From Parasponia andersonii (taxonomy: Eukaryota; Streptophyta; Magnoliopsida; Rosales; Cannabaceae): a stretch of DNA of 64,000 nt. The notes under the pieces are model-generated. The model searched no databases and was not told the origin of the DNA. It saw only the letters and a program-made list of their open reading frames with translations. The stretch covers positions 226,856 to 290,855 of the forward strand of contig JXTB01000041.1 of NCBI GenBank assembly GCA_002914805.1, in the 5' to 3' direction. This document shows, in pieces, positions 35,586-46,985 of this stretch (positions within the stretch are counted from its first letter, which is position 1; every line of letters starts with the position of its first letter). Made by a program: the position numbers and the translations under genes.

Positions 35586-37682
35586 TGGGAGCGATGGCCA
35601 GAGGTGAAGGATCAGGACCCGAAATTGACAAGTTCGACTGTACAGACTTCTCATACTGAAGATTGCAAATTAATGATTATTTGTATAGTAAAAAGTTACA
35701 TCAACCTTTATCAGGGAAGAAACCCGAGAATATGGAGAATGACGACTGGAAACTCCTTGATCGATAGGTATTAGGCGTAATTCGATTGACGCTAAGGAAG
35801 AACGTTGCTCATAATGTAACGGAGACCAAAACCACAGTAGAGATAATGAATATCCTGTCAGACATGTATGAGAAACCGTCGGCAAACAACAAGATACATC
35901 TGATGAAGAAGTTGTTTTATCTAAAGATGGGAGAATGTGCTTAAGTTGCAACATATATCAATGAGTTCAACATGATCGTCTCTCAGTTGATGTCAGTCAA
36001 AATTAATTTCGACGATGAAGTTCGTGCTCTAATTCTTCTAGCGTCTCTACCAAAGAGCTGGGAACCAATGAGGGCTACGGTTAGCAATTCTATAGGCAAA
36101 GAAAAGCTACAATTCAATAATGTTAGGGACCGATTTTGGCGAAAGAAGTACGCAAAATTGATTCGGGTGAAGGCGCATCACCGAGTTCTACCCTAAATCT
36201 CGAGAACAGAGGCAGGAGGAGCGAGAAGAATTCTAACCGGGGTCGTGGTAGGTCCAAATCAAGGAATGGTAGAGATAAGTCCAGATCCAGAAGAAGACTA
36301 GAATGCTGGAACTGTGGTAAGACTGGCCACATAAAAAATAATTGCAGAGCACCAAAGAAAGACGACAGCAGCAATGATGTGAATGTCGTGATTGATAAGG
36401 TACAAGATGCTTTACTATTATCTGTAGATAATCTAATTGACTCTTGGTTCTTAGACTCTGGAGCTTCATTTCATACCACTGCACACCGTAATGTATTAGA
36501 GAATTATGTCGCTGGTAATTACGGAAAGGTTTATCTAGTCGATGGAGAACTTTTAGATATTGTTAGTATGGATGATATCTATTTGAAGATGTCAAACGGA
36601 TCGGTATGGAAAATCCAGAAAGTAAGGCATATACCTAGATTGATGCGGAACCTTATATTAATGGGCCAGCTTGACGAGGAAGGACACAATGTGACCTTTA
36701 CTGGTGGCTCGTGAAAGGTTGGCAAAGGAGGCATAGTTGTTCGAGGAAACAAAATTGGAACTCTTTACATAACTTCTTGTTGCAGAGATACTTTGGCGAT
36801 CGTCGATGCTGAAGTTAATTCAAGTCTATGGCACTGTAGACTTGGGCATATGAGCGAAAAGGGTTTGAAGGTAATGTTGTCAAAAGGAAAACTACCAGAG
36901 CTAAAGTCAGTTAAGTATAGCCTGTGTGAAAGCTGTATCTTTGGCAAGCAGAAAATTGTGAGTTTTTTGAAAGGTAGAAGAGAACCGAAAGCAGCAAAGT
37001 TGGAGTTGGTTCACACAGACGTGTGGGGGCTATCTCCTGTGACACCTTTTGGAGACTCAAGATGCTATGTGACATTCATTGAAGATTCGAGCAAAAATGT
37101 ATGGATTTATTTTCTGAAAAAATAAATCTGATATTTACGATACCTTTAAGAAGTGGAAAACCATGATTGAGAATGAAATTAATCTAAAAGTAAAATGCTT
37201 ACGGTCTGACAATGGGGGAGAATATGATGATGATGATTTCAAGAGGTATTATACTAACAATGGGATCAAGTTCGAGAAAACCATTCCAGGGAAACCTCAA
37301 TAGAATGGTATTGCTGAAAGAATGAACGGAACCCTGAATGAATGTGCAAAGAGCATGAGATTGCAAGTAGGATTGCTAAAGACATTTTGGGTCAATGCAG
37401 TTAACACTGTTGCATATATTATCAACAGAGGGCCAACAGTACCACTAGATTGCAGAATACCAGAGGAGATCTGAAGCGGTAAAAAGGTAAACCTTTCTTT
37501 CTTGAAAGTGTTTAGTTGTCTATCTTATGTTCATATAGACCCTGCCAATAGAAGTAACCTTGATCCCAAGTCTAAAAAATGTTTATTTATTGGTTATAGT
37601 GATGCTGAGTTTGGTTATCGTTTCTGGGATAACCAAAATCAGAAGATCATCAGAAGCAAGGATGTCATATTCAACGAGGAAG
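35586..37682 (+). pseudogene. gag-protease-integrase of second copia element, truncated before RT
   Basis: Gag starts at ATG 35586 (MGAMARGEGSGPEIDKFD). Stops lie at 35657-35659 and near 35766 and 35942, and a frameshift near 36130 leads into a basic RS-rich region and the zinc knuckle CWNCGKTGHIKNNC (about 36303-36344). The protease motif DSGASFHTT is intact near 36453. The integrase zinc region reads LWHCRLGHMS, then CESCIFGKQK. The core shows HTDVWGLSPV and, after a frameshift near 37125, RSDNGGEYDDDD and the GIAERMNGTL helix. The last readable words (GYRFWDNQNQKIIRSKDV) normally precede RT, but a stop formed at the LTR junction ends the frame. Confidence 0.88.
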
Positions 37683-38224
37683 TGTAAAGAGTATTAATTA
37701 CTCTTGTCATGTGCCAATAAAACACGGTTATCTAACCGTGTAATAAGAATTAAATGTTCTTGCCAGCTAACAAAACACGGCACAAACTGTGTACAAAATA
37801 TGTGATATATAAGGAAATTATAAGGAAAAAACGTGTGAAGAGCTGGTGGGGATTGGTTATGTCAAACCTATAAATAGGGACCCTATTTCTTATTTATCTT
37901 CATCCCATAAAGTGAGAGACACCAAGTGTTAAAAAGTCAGAGTAAAATTGTGAGATTTTATTCTTTGAGAGTTAGATAAAAATACAATATTTTTCTTAGG
38001 TGTATTCGGGATCTAGGTGTGAGGAGTGTTGAGAGTGTTTGTAAACACTTGTAAAGAGTTCTTTTCTCCTTATAGTAAAGATCTACAGCAGTTTCGTAAA
38101 AGCAGTCAAATTGGTGAACCACGCTAATTTTGTGTGTCTTGTTTATTTTATTTTAGTATTATTTTTCACATTTATTTTATCGTTTCTATTATTGTGTGTT
38201 TATTGGAGAGGATATTCCCTAATA
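37683..38224 (+). repeat. 3' LTR of second copia element
   Basis: It aligns with 35049-35555. A segment of about 23 bases around 37979-38000 and other small insertions make it longer. The right end is blurred (CCCTAATA against CTCCAACA). Confidence 0.85.
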
Positions 38225-38436
38225 TCCTCATGTCTTGCACTTTGATTAATATCTCGAAAGGCTAGGTCATATGAAGTCGCAACATGTGACTTTTAAGTTG
38301 AGGTTCGAATTTAATTTAACATATAAATGGCTTGCATTCTTGCGACTTTGTAACTATGAATTTTGACATTTTAACTTCCTATATTTTATCATAGAGTTGC
38401 TCCAATAAATTTATCATCACCCCACTTCAATTATCC

Positions 38437-38659
38437 ATATTTGGAAAATTGCATTAAACTACTCAATGAACTTCATTAATCTTACAAAATGTTTAAGTCT
38501 CAACTTCGAATAAAAAAAGAATTGACACTAAAAACTTTAAGAAATTAATATTTGGAAAATTGCATTAAACTACTCAATGAACTTCATTAATCTTACAAAA
38601 TGTTTAAGTTTCAACTTCGAATAAAAAAAGAGTTGACACTAAAAACTTTAAGAAATTAA
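38437..38659. repeat. 111-bp tandem duplication
   Basis: ATATTTGGAAAATTGCATTA recurs at 38437 and 38548. The two copies are nearly identical through AAAAACTTTAAGAAATTAA. Confidence 0.94.
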
Positions 38660-39725
38660 GAATTGGTTGGGGGATAAAGGAATTGGTTGGGGTAAAGATT
38701 TTAATTATTATTTTTTTTTTTTTTAAAATAAGACTTAACTAATGACTATCACTTACTACAAATTTAAAGAAAAATAATACACACATACTTTACTAAGAAT
38801 TGAATCCTTGACCCCTCAAACTCAAACACACGTCCGTCAAGATTTTAACTACTTTATGTGTATATTAACATCCAAAGATCCGGAAGACAGGGGATAAGCT
38901 AATATATCCGGTTGCGATCCGAGAGAACATTAAATGGGCGGTGCATGTGGGGAAGGAGGTACTAACGGAGGTTACTATTACGATGGCGGCATAGCTTGGT
39001 GCATTGAATTTACCTAATGTTGTCCACGTGCCAATTCTATTTAGTGGGCTTCCATATATCTATGTATCTGTATCTTTAGAATAATACTTTGATGTGATTG
39101 AAAATTTGAAACATTGATAGATTTTACCGTAAAGAAGGAAAGATGTGTTTAATCAAGAATGATTGATTGTGATATCCCCAGCATATATTTACGATCTATC
39201 TATTTAAAATTATGATGAGAATTGAATTTAAACGGGCATACCACAAATTCTCAACCACACAATTACCACCTTTTAATCATCTAGTGCTTTCGTAATTAAT
39301 TTGTTTTTTTGTGTTAGATTCTATTGAACTCGATTTTTTTTTTTTTTTTGAGTCTTGGTGTCATAATTCGTGTCTAACAAATGGATCAAATAACACCTTA
39401 TTTATAATATGAGCTGAAACTACTTGATTAATTTCTCGGTTGTGTTTTTCTTCCACTAAAATTCCTTAATTAAATTTTAATTTTTTTATTTTCATTTACA
39501 TAGTGAGTATGAGGTGGGACTATGCATTCTTTTAACATGACTTGAAATACCACAATTGAATGCAAGTTTGATTAAGTAACGGTATGCTCTCCTATACTCC
39601 ACTAAAAAGGAAAGAATTTTTTTTTAAAAGAAAAAAAGCATTGTCTTTTTATTACCATTGATGTCATAATCACGTGGTATGCAAAGGTTATCCAATTTTG
39701 AATCTTCCTATCCAAAAGGGGAAAT

Positions 39726-39890
39726 GGGAAATCCAAATAAAGCCATATCTACCACACTCTTAAAAAAAAACACTGCACACAAATAAAGGTCACAGTAATA
39801 TTGGATATGGGAAATCCAAATAAAGCCATATCTACCACACTCTTAAAAAAAAAAATCACTACACACAAATAAAGGCCACAGTAATAAATA
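39726..39890. repeat. 83-bp tandem duplication
   Basis: GGGAAATCCAAATAAAGCCA recurs at 39726 and 39809. Both copies contain ATATCTACCACACTCTT, poly-A and CACAAATAAAGG. Confidence 0.93.
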
Positions 39891-40175
39891 AGGTTACATA
39901 TAACCTCTTAGAATGAGAATGAAAAAATCGATTCATAAATTTGAAAATAAGAAAAAATTTTAAAGATCTCAAAACAAAGACAATTGTGTTAAAGATATTA
40001 GAGAAAAACTCTACGAATGATGTATAAGAGCTTTTCAATGTTTATTTTGATTCTTTGCTATCCGAATTGATATTTTTGATTGATTCACTGAAATAGTTTC
40101 AGTAAGACTTGATATGTAATAATAACACCTCTCTATATCTAAATCGTAAGTGGTACAAATCTCAATAACAACTAT

Positions 40176-40837
40176 TAGAAATGGCAATAGGGAAGGCTTG
40201 AAATGGGTATGGCCATCACGGTCCTATATTTGTGGGTGAAACTCTCACCCATACCCGCCCTATTTACTCGTTTATATAGGTAGAATATATTTAGGTATTA
40301 CTTGTTACGAGTAATTGGTACTACCCATATACCTAGTACTCGTTTATTTAAAAAAAAAAAGATTTTAATATATATATGCACACATATTTATAACTCTATT
40401 TCACTTTAATATGAACCAAAATCAAAGCACATTCTTAGAGCAAAAATAAAATAAAATTTAAGCACTGAACACAACTTTATATGAATAGAGGTTGCTTAGG
40501 TTAATTTTCTCTTCTACAAATTGTTTGATTTGTATCTACCCGGGACTTTGGCTACTTGGGCTTTTTTAAGTAATGAATAATGGCCTTTAAAGTTTTTTGA
40601 TATACATTAAATATTTTTCATATATACACGTATATATATATTATATTTTTAAAAATAACCTACAAGTATATAATCAAATCAGGTTCAGAGATGGGTACAT
40701 CTAAACTCGATCTTGCCATAGGTATAATTTTTAAAACTTAAACATGGCCGGCGTACCCAAATATTCAAGTACACCCTGCCCTATTAGAGTCGAGTATCCG
40801 CTAGTAAACAAGTTTCTGAGTTAAATTATCATCCTTA
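40176..40837. mobile_element. Degenerate non-autonomous hAT-like element
   Basis: Imperfect inverted ends: TAGAAATGGCAAT on the left, and TAAGGATGATAAT when the right end is read on the minus strand. The 8-base flanks ACAACTAT (40168-40175) and ACAATCAT (40838-40845) look like a decayed 8-bp duplication. Subterminal words such as CCCATACCCGCC and GGGTATGGCC are typical of a common plant hAT repeat class. No transposase frame. Degeneration makes the call tentative. Confidence 0.5.
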
Positions 40838-42904
40838 ACAATCATGTTAGTATAAGAAAAAATACTAATACCAACAATAAGAATTACTACAAACTTAGAT
40901 TTAAGTGGACTAGAAATATCTTATATCTTGATGTAAGTAGACAGCTGCTCTCACAAACGGAAGAATTATTTTTAACATAAAAGCAAATCTGAGAAATATA
41001 AGAATACGTATGAAGAAAGCACTTGCTAAAAGAGAAAGAGAAGAGGTCTCTACCACACTCTATTTATTATTATTATTATTATTATTATATACTTAAAAAT
41101 ATATTTTGGTCGTGAATACGTAATTCTAGACCAAAGGATTATAACAATGACATTATTTGATACGTAAGTGTTCTAGATTCTAACATCGATCGGTAGACGA
41201 ACAATGTTTAGAGTTTAGACATTATTAAACCCTCTTTTTCTAAGGAGGTTAATTAGATTTTAGGCTTAACCAACACTCATAATAATGAAAATATTGAATT
41301 ATACTTTTAATTGTGTTTGTCAAAATCCTTGCATTAATTTATTAAAATAGAAAAACGCTTAGGCATATCAAGAGATCAAAAAGTAAAGCTTAATATGTTG
41401 ACTATTAATTAAATCAATCTTGCCCTAATTAATGCCGGTGGACGGCCGATTGCTACGCAGCTGCATGGACCAAGCACCTTATCTTTTCTCCTAAATTTAT
41501 TATAACTATGGTCTTGTTTAGCCTGCTTTCCTACCGAAAGTTTTTTTGTTTTTTTGTTTCCCTTTTTTTTATTCTTTAAGATACTCTTATACCAAGAGTT
41601 GATTTGCCCATATATGTCTTTGTTGAACTAATTCATAAAAGTTCATCATTAATTACTACACTAATATTAATGAGAGTTGGCCGAACGACGAATGGCCAAC
41701 AACCTACAAAACCCAACTTATCTCATTCGGTTCACACTTTCGTTCAAACTTGCAATTACTTCAAGCATTAAGTATCTCATATGGCATTTCTTTTTTTGGG
41801 TAATTTCATAGATAATGGTTGTAAAGAAACTTTAAGTTTTATAACAGTTTTTTTTTTTTTTTTGGTTATAAACCTAACACTAACCACCAACGTGCCACTG
41901 CGACTCACCCAATTCCAAACCTGTTTTGATGCAATTTTTTTTTTTACAAAAAAAAAAAACTAGCTTTTAATGAAGCTAGATAGTCAAATGCCACTTTTTA
42001 TGATACTTAAATCAAACTCAACAACATTTTTATCCTTTGTTAACTACTATTTTCAGCAACAAAATTTCTCTTTGCAATTGCTTTGAATAGGGACAATCAA
42101 AAAACACAACTTTTTCTTGAAAAGAAAACTGGTATAAAGTAGAGAAAAATATGGTTATAAATTATTAATTTCACCTAATTGAATTGTATGACTATCCGGA
42201 TCAATATTGGTTGGATGATTATCTGAGTTGTCGGATTATTTCATTTAGATCCATAACAGATCAACATTGGTTGCATGACTATCTGAGTTGTATTTTAGAT
42301 TATGTATAGGCAAATTCTTCATTAATAATATTCTAATTTTTAATTAAAGAAAAGAAATAATTAATTTGGTCTAATAATTAAGTTGTATTGGTCTTAATTT
42401 AAATGAAGGTATTTGTGATTTAGACGCTAATTCAAATCTTTTAGAAAGTAGCATTTATGTTTCAAAAATAATCTTAAATTATAAAACTCAACTCTTATGA
42501 AAATGAGAGACTCCTAGCATACCACGTTATTATTACTTTTTAACTCGCTTCTACTAAGAAAATAAGTAGGTGAAAAGGTGCCCTTTACGAAATTGAATTT
42601 GGAATGCATAGAAATGAATCTACTACATAATAAAGTCGAAGCTAGAAGTTGAAAGATTTGCCTTAGTGTACTGATGTCAACCACATATGATTAGAACGAC
42701 TAATGTAATCCCAACACTTTTTCCTTTTCAATGTTTAAGACCGTTTTAATAATGAATAGTAAAAAGGCTTTAAAAAGCAAGATTTAATGGAGGAGGAAAA
42801 TGATCAACAACATTGTAAATTGTAATGTTGTAAACAACGTCATATGATTCATCAGACTGTCACTAACGCTTAAATATTTGTTACTTTCTGGAGATTTTTG
42901 TGAG
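40838..42904. other. AT-rich intergenic DNA
   Basis: No gene is supported. An ATT microsatellite lies at about 41067-41096. A degenerate repeat of about 70 bases (ATCAATATTGGTTG / ATCAACATTGGTTG) lies at 42200-42295. The segment ends at the gap. Confidence 0.6.
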
Positions 42905-42923
42905 NNNNNNNNNNNNNNNNNNN
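42905..42923. other. Assembly gap (19 N)
   Basis: A run of N, so the true gap size is unknown. Confidence 0.99.
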
Positions 42924-45400
42924 AATAGTCAATTCTTATCAAAATCCAAAACCGAGGGCTAAAATGGTATTTTCAGTATTACCTTTTCGTGTTTTGGGAA
43001 CTTTAGGAGAAACAAGCGTGTAGTTGGTTATCTTCTATTTATTTCGGACAAAACAAGCTCAGTACTTGGCAGAGATGTTGATACAACTTGTCCACAGTTG
43101 CATCGAAGCTCGAATAGCGGGTCATTTGATTAATTCAATACGTACCCTCTACATTTATTACGTCATTATATGTACGTCATGCAAAAACTTTGTGCTTACA
43201 TCATTAAGACAAGGCGCCAAATTGCATTAAAATACAATACATGACTATTTTAAATTTTGTTATTTTGTTGTTACTGACGCTTTTTTTAATGAACACACTG
43301 TTGCTTTGTGTTGCTTTGAGGATTGGGACCTTGGGTTTCCAAATACCAAAAAAAGAAAGGAAAAAGGAATACATCTTATTTTAAACTTAAAAAACTCGAT
43401 GCCCTCTCCTAAACTTTGTCTTGTTTATATTTATCTTCACCCCTAATTTTAATTCATTTTATAAAATAAATACTGGCGGTTTGAAAATCTTCATCAATCC
43501 CTATGGAGCAAAGTGCACGTTATTCTCTTAAAACTTTGTTTTCATTATTATCTTCCCTTTAAAATACAATTTTTTTCAAAAAATTTTAAAATAATCTCTT
43601 ATGATTAAGTCCATTGAGTTAAAATTTTACTTTCACAATTAGTATTAAAAGTTGCAGTTAGTGAAATTTGTCAACACCAGTCTGATTGAATTCCTAAAAC
43701 GAAAATGACCCACCATATATGAGCACAAAATAAACTGCAATAAAGTAATCAATACAAATACAATATTTTACATGGTTCGGTTTATATTTTTCTTATATAT
43801 TTACATCTACAAAGCTTTTCAGTATGTACAATGAGATTCCAATCTCTAGTCCGATTCCATGTGCTGATGAAATCACACGTAGAAGAGACTGATAATGATT
43901 CAGACTTTTTAATTAAATAACTAAATTAACTTGCAATGCCCATAAATATCTCCTAACAATTTTGACTTTTGAGTCATTTAGTTGACAATTCCGTAATTTT
44001 GCAACACCAAAATTAAAATTCCGGTGGTTGAATGTCAAAATTCTTTTTTTAAGAGGTAAAAGTTACAATTAACGCAAAAGTCATGAGGGACTAAGTGAAT
44101 TTCCCCCCTTGCTTTTAAATATCAATATGAAAATTTTCTATATATATGTAAGTACTTCCCTTCATCCTTTCTCACCTATTAATTACCATGACTGAGAGAA
44201 GCCCTTCTAGAAGAATTTGACACCGAACACCCATTTGGCTAGGTCTTTAATTTATCATCTTTCAACATCAATTCCAGCTTTGCCTGGTGATGGTTTTGTT
44301 AACAAGTTGCAGAAACTGTGTAGCCTAGCTACCCAAAAATAAATAAATAAAAAATAGAAAAGGATCGTAAATTATCCTATTCATATTTTGTATTTATTAA
44401 ATCTCGAATCAAAATACTACCACTTGATAATAAAAAAAAATATATACGACACTGATATTTAAGTTAACAGTGTTCATCAGTTTATCTAAACCACTAGCTA
44501 TATAATCATAAATGAATTTAGATGATCTTCATGTCATAATATTTTTGTTCATCAGAGTCCAACATTGGTGTAGATTAGATGCAAATTTAAATCCTCTACC
44601 GTCTAGTACACGTATCTATTAGAGAATATTCTATCCCAAGCCAAAAGGGGAAAAAAAAAATGCCATATTCTTTATTCTTAAAGGAGTAAAAACACTATAC
44701 AAATTAAAATCAAGGAGCCTTCGAGAAATAACATATACCAAGCATATAATAAAAAACATTTCCTTTTTATAAAAAGGGGAAAAAGAAAGGTAAAAGGAAC
44801 CATGCAAAACACAAGCAGCACATCAAATACGTTTAAAAGGTTTGAAAAGAAGAAAAAAGATTTGAGATTATGCAATCTGCCTTTTTGTTTTTACGTTAGA
44901 TTATGGGGACCGCACTCTACTTCTGTACACTTTATTGTATTGCAGTGTTTTAGGTCACTGCTTCAAAGCGTGATCTGTGGGACAAAAAAAAAAAGTGAAA
45001 TGTTTTTATGAATCCAATAGAAGAAATTGTGGAATCTGAATGGTTGAATATCTTTTCGAGCTATAGTACTAGGTTCTAACTAGGAAGTATAAGTGGGTGA
45101 TCGCCATAGCGGAAAAATAATTGGAAAAAGATCGTATCTTTTTGGCTTGAAAAAAGAATAGCTTTACATAATTTGTGGATCCAATCAAAATGGGTTTAGA
45201 ATAAACGCGTGGTGAAGAAACGATTTAACAAAGAAAAAGGAAATAAATTGATTCAACAAAAAAAAAAAAGGAAATAATTTTGACTTTAGTGCTCCTCGTT
45301 TGAGCAAAAAGACTTAGAATATATTTTTTTTTAAAAAAATTATTACGAAATTTATATATAAATTCACCTAATTAGAATTAAAACCCGTTGTTAGTTAGAA
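42924..45400. other. AT-rich intergenic DNA
   Basis: No gene is supported. The open frames at 43024-43230 and 44802-45011 show no family features or conserved motifs. Confidence 0.6.
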
Positions 45401-45429
45401 TGTGTCATTATAAAATCATACACTACCGT

Positions 45430-46985
45430 ATAAATACAAACAATCACAAGTAATACAGATATGAAAACAGAATGTCAAGTCCACGAGAATTGATTTTTAA
45501 TTCAATATTAAGTATTAAAATTATCTTAATTCTAACTTTATCCAAACAACTGAAATATAGATTTTTAAGAAATAAAACAAAGCAATTAAATTAACATACA
45601 AAATAAATAAAGGATAAACAATAAGAAAAATATCCAGGTTTATTAATTCTCCAACCATCCTTCAAACATACAATATCTCAATTTCCTTCTTAAATTCATT
45701 AATCCACTAGAGTTGTCAACTAAGAATTCAAATGTATTCACAAACTCCTTTCCAAGACATAAGTGAAAATATCTAGACAAGTTAATATATTATTTATAAC
45801 ATAAATTGACTAGAATCATTAAGTTTAGTTATTCTCAACAAAGTTTTCACAAGTCACATAGGTATATTCCTACCCTATGCAAACTTACTACAAATTAGGT
45901 AATCTTATGTTATTCTACTTATGTCTAAACCTAAATTTCTCTTTCTAAGTTCATAAAAGTTTCACTTAATAATCTATTTAGTCGTCAATTAAATAGAAAT
46001 AATAAGATAAGTACAAGATAAAAATAAATAACTCAACAATGGATTTGATTAATAAAGAGGAAGAAATAAGCAAACACAAAATACTAGGTTGGTTCACATA
46101 GAAAACTAGAAAAAAAAAATATTTATTTCATAATATTAATTACATTATAATCCAACAAATTCAAGAAATACAAAATCAGAAATAGAAAGTTAAAGAATTC
46201 TACCTTAAAAAAGCTTGAAAATGTTCATGGAGATTGTCAAGCTCCTCCTCCAAAGTTGTTTTTTACTCTCTTGAATCTTTTCTCAAAGATTTACTCTCAA
46301 CAATATCAATCTCTATATGAAAAATACAAAGTAAAACTCACAAGAAAATGAAGAAAATATAGTATGAACAAAGAGTGGTGTTAATGTGGTGGAGGAAATC
46401 AAGAAATTGAGTATTGGAGCTTATCTTCTTTTTCTTTCTCTTCTTTTTTTCTTTCTATGGTTGCTCCTCTATCTTTTTCTCTATCCCAACGTATCTCTTT
46501 CAATCCCAAACATAGAGTTTTAAAAAGGAGGATTGTGCAAATCTAAGGCAGGTTAAATCTAGACCATTAGATCGTCAAAAAGTTAATCTCAACCATCAAT
46601 TTTTGACTCAGGACATAGAGATAGCACTACGGCACCATTTTTGGTACTAAAGCACCAAAACAATCCTAGCATTAGTATTGCGATACCACTTTTGGCACTG
46701 CAGTGCCACTTTTTTAATAATTTGGCATTTCAGTTTTTCGGATATGCTATTTTTTCATTTAAGCTCTAATTTACCTCATTTTTATTGTGTTATAACTGTA
46801 TTAGATTCAACTTCGACGCTAATAATTTGAAAAACTCATTTGGGAGGTACAAATTCATTTTAATTCACATCAAATACTTCTATTTTATTTTTCTATATAC
46901 ACAAACACACAAAACATCAAAACAACAAGAAAAATACTTTAAACAACTTAATATAAATAAAAACATAACAAAATTTAAGGTAAAT
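45430..46985. mobile_element. Possible remnant of a non-coding high-copy plant repeat (LARD-like)
   Basis: The segment has the texture of a long non-coding retroelement: a block beginning GTCAAGTCCACGAGAATTG near 45475, an A-rich non-coding body, then a stretch around 46625-46715 with decayed repeats of the type GGCACCATTTTTGGTACTAAAGCACC. I infer this from memory of similar plant repeats. No LTR pair or open frame is seen in the window, and the ends are not defined. Confidence 0.28.

Larger units (their letters stand above)
35049..38224 (+). mobile_element. Ty1/copia (Tnt1-like) retrotransposon lacking RT and RNase H
   Basis: The LTRs are 35049-35555 and 37683-38224 (about 507 and 542 bases), both starting TGTAAAGAG. 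After the 5' LTR come a tRNA-iMet primer-binding site, gag with a zinc knuckle, protease and integrase. At 37682 the sequence passes straight into the 3' LTR, so RT, RNase H and the polypurine tract are absent. It is a large internal deletion derivative. No target-site duplication is visible (TGAAG on the left, TCCTC on the right). Confidence 0.9.
38225..40175. other. Intergenic DNA with local duplications
   Basis: No gene is supported. It contains the 111-bp duplication at 38437-38659, a more GC-balanced stretch at 38880-39060, and the 83-bp duplication at 39726-39890. Confidence 0.6.

Noticed and set aside
43024-43230. Small open frame with mixed composition
   Set aside because: No motif, no splice context and no similarity I recognise. 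The length is expected by chance.
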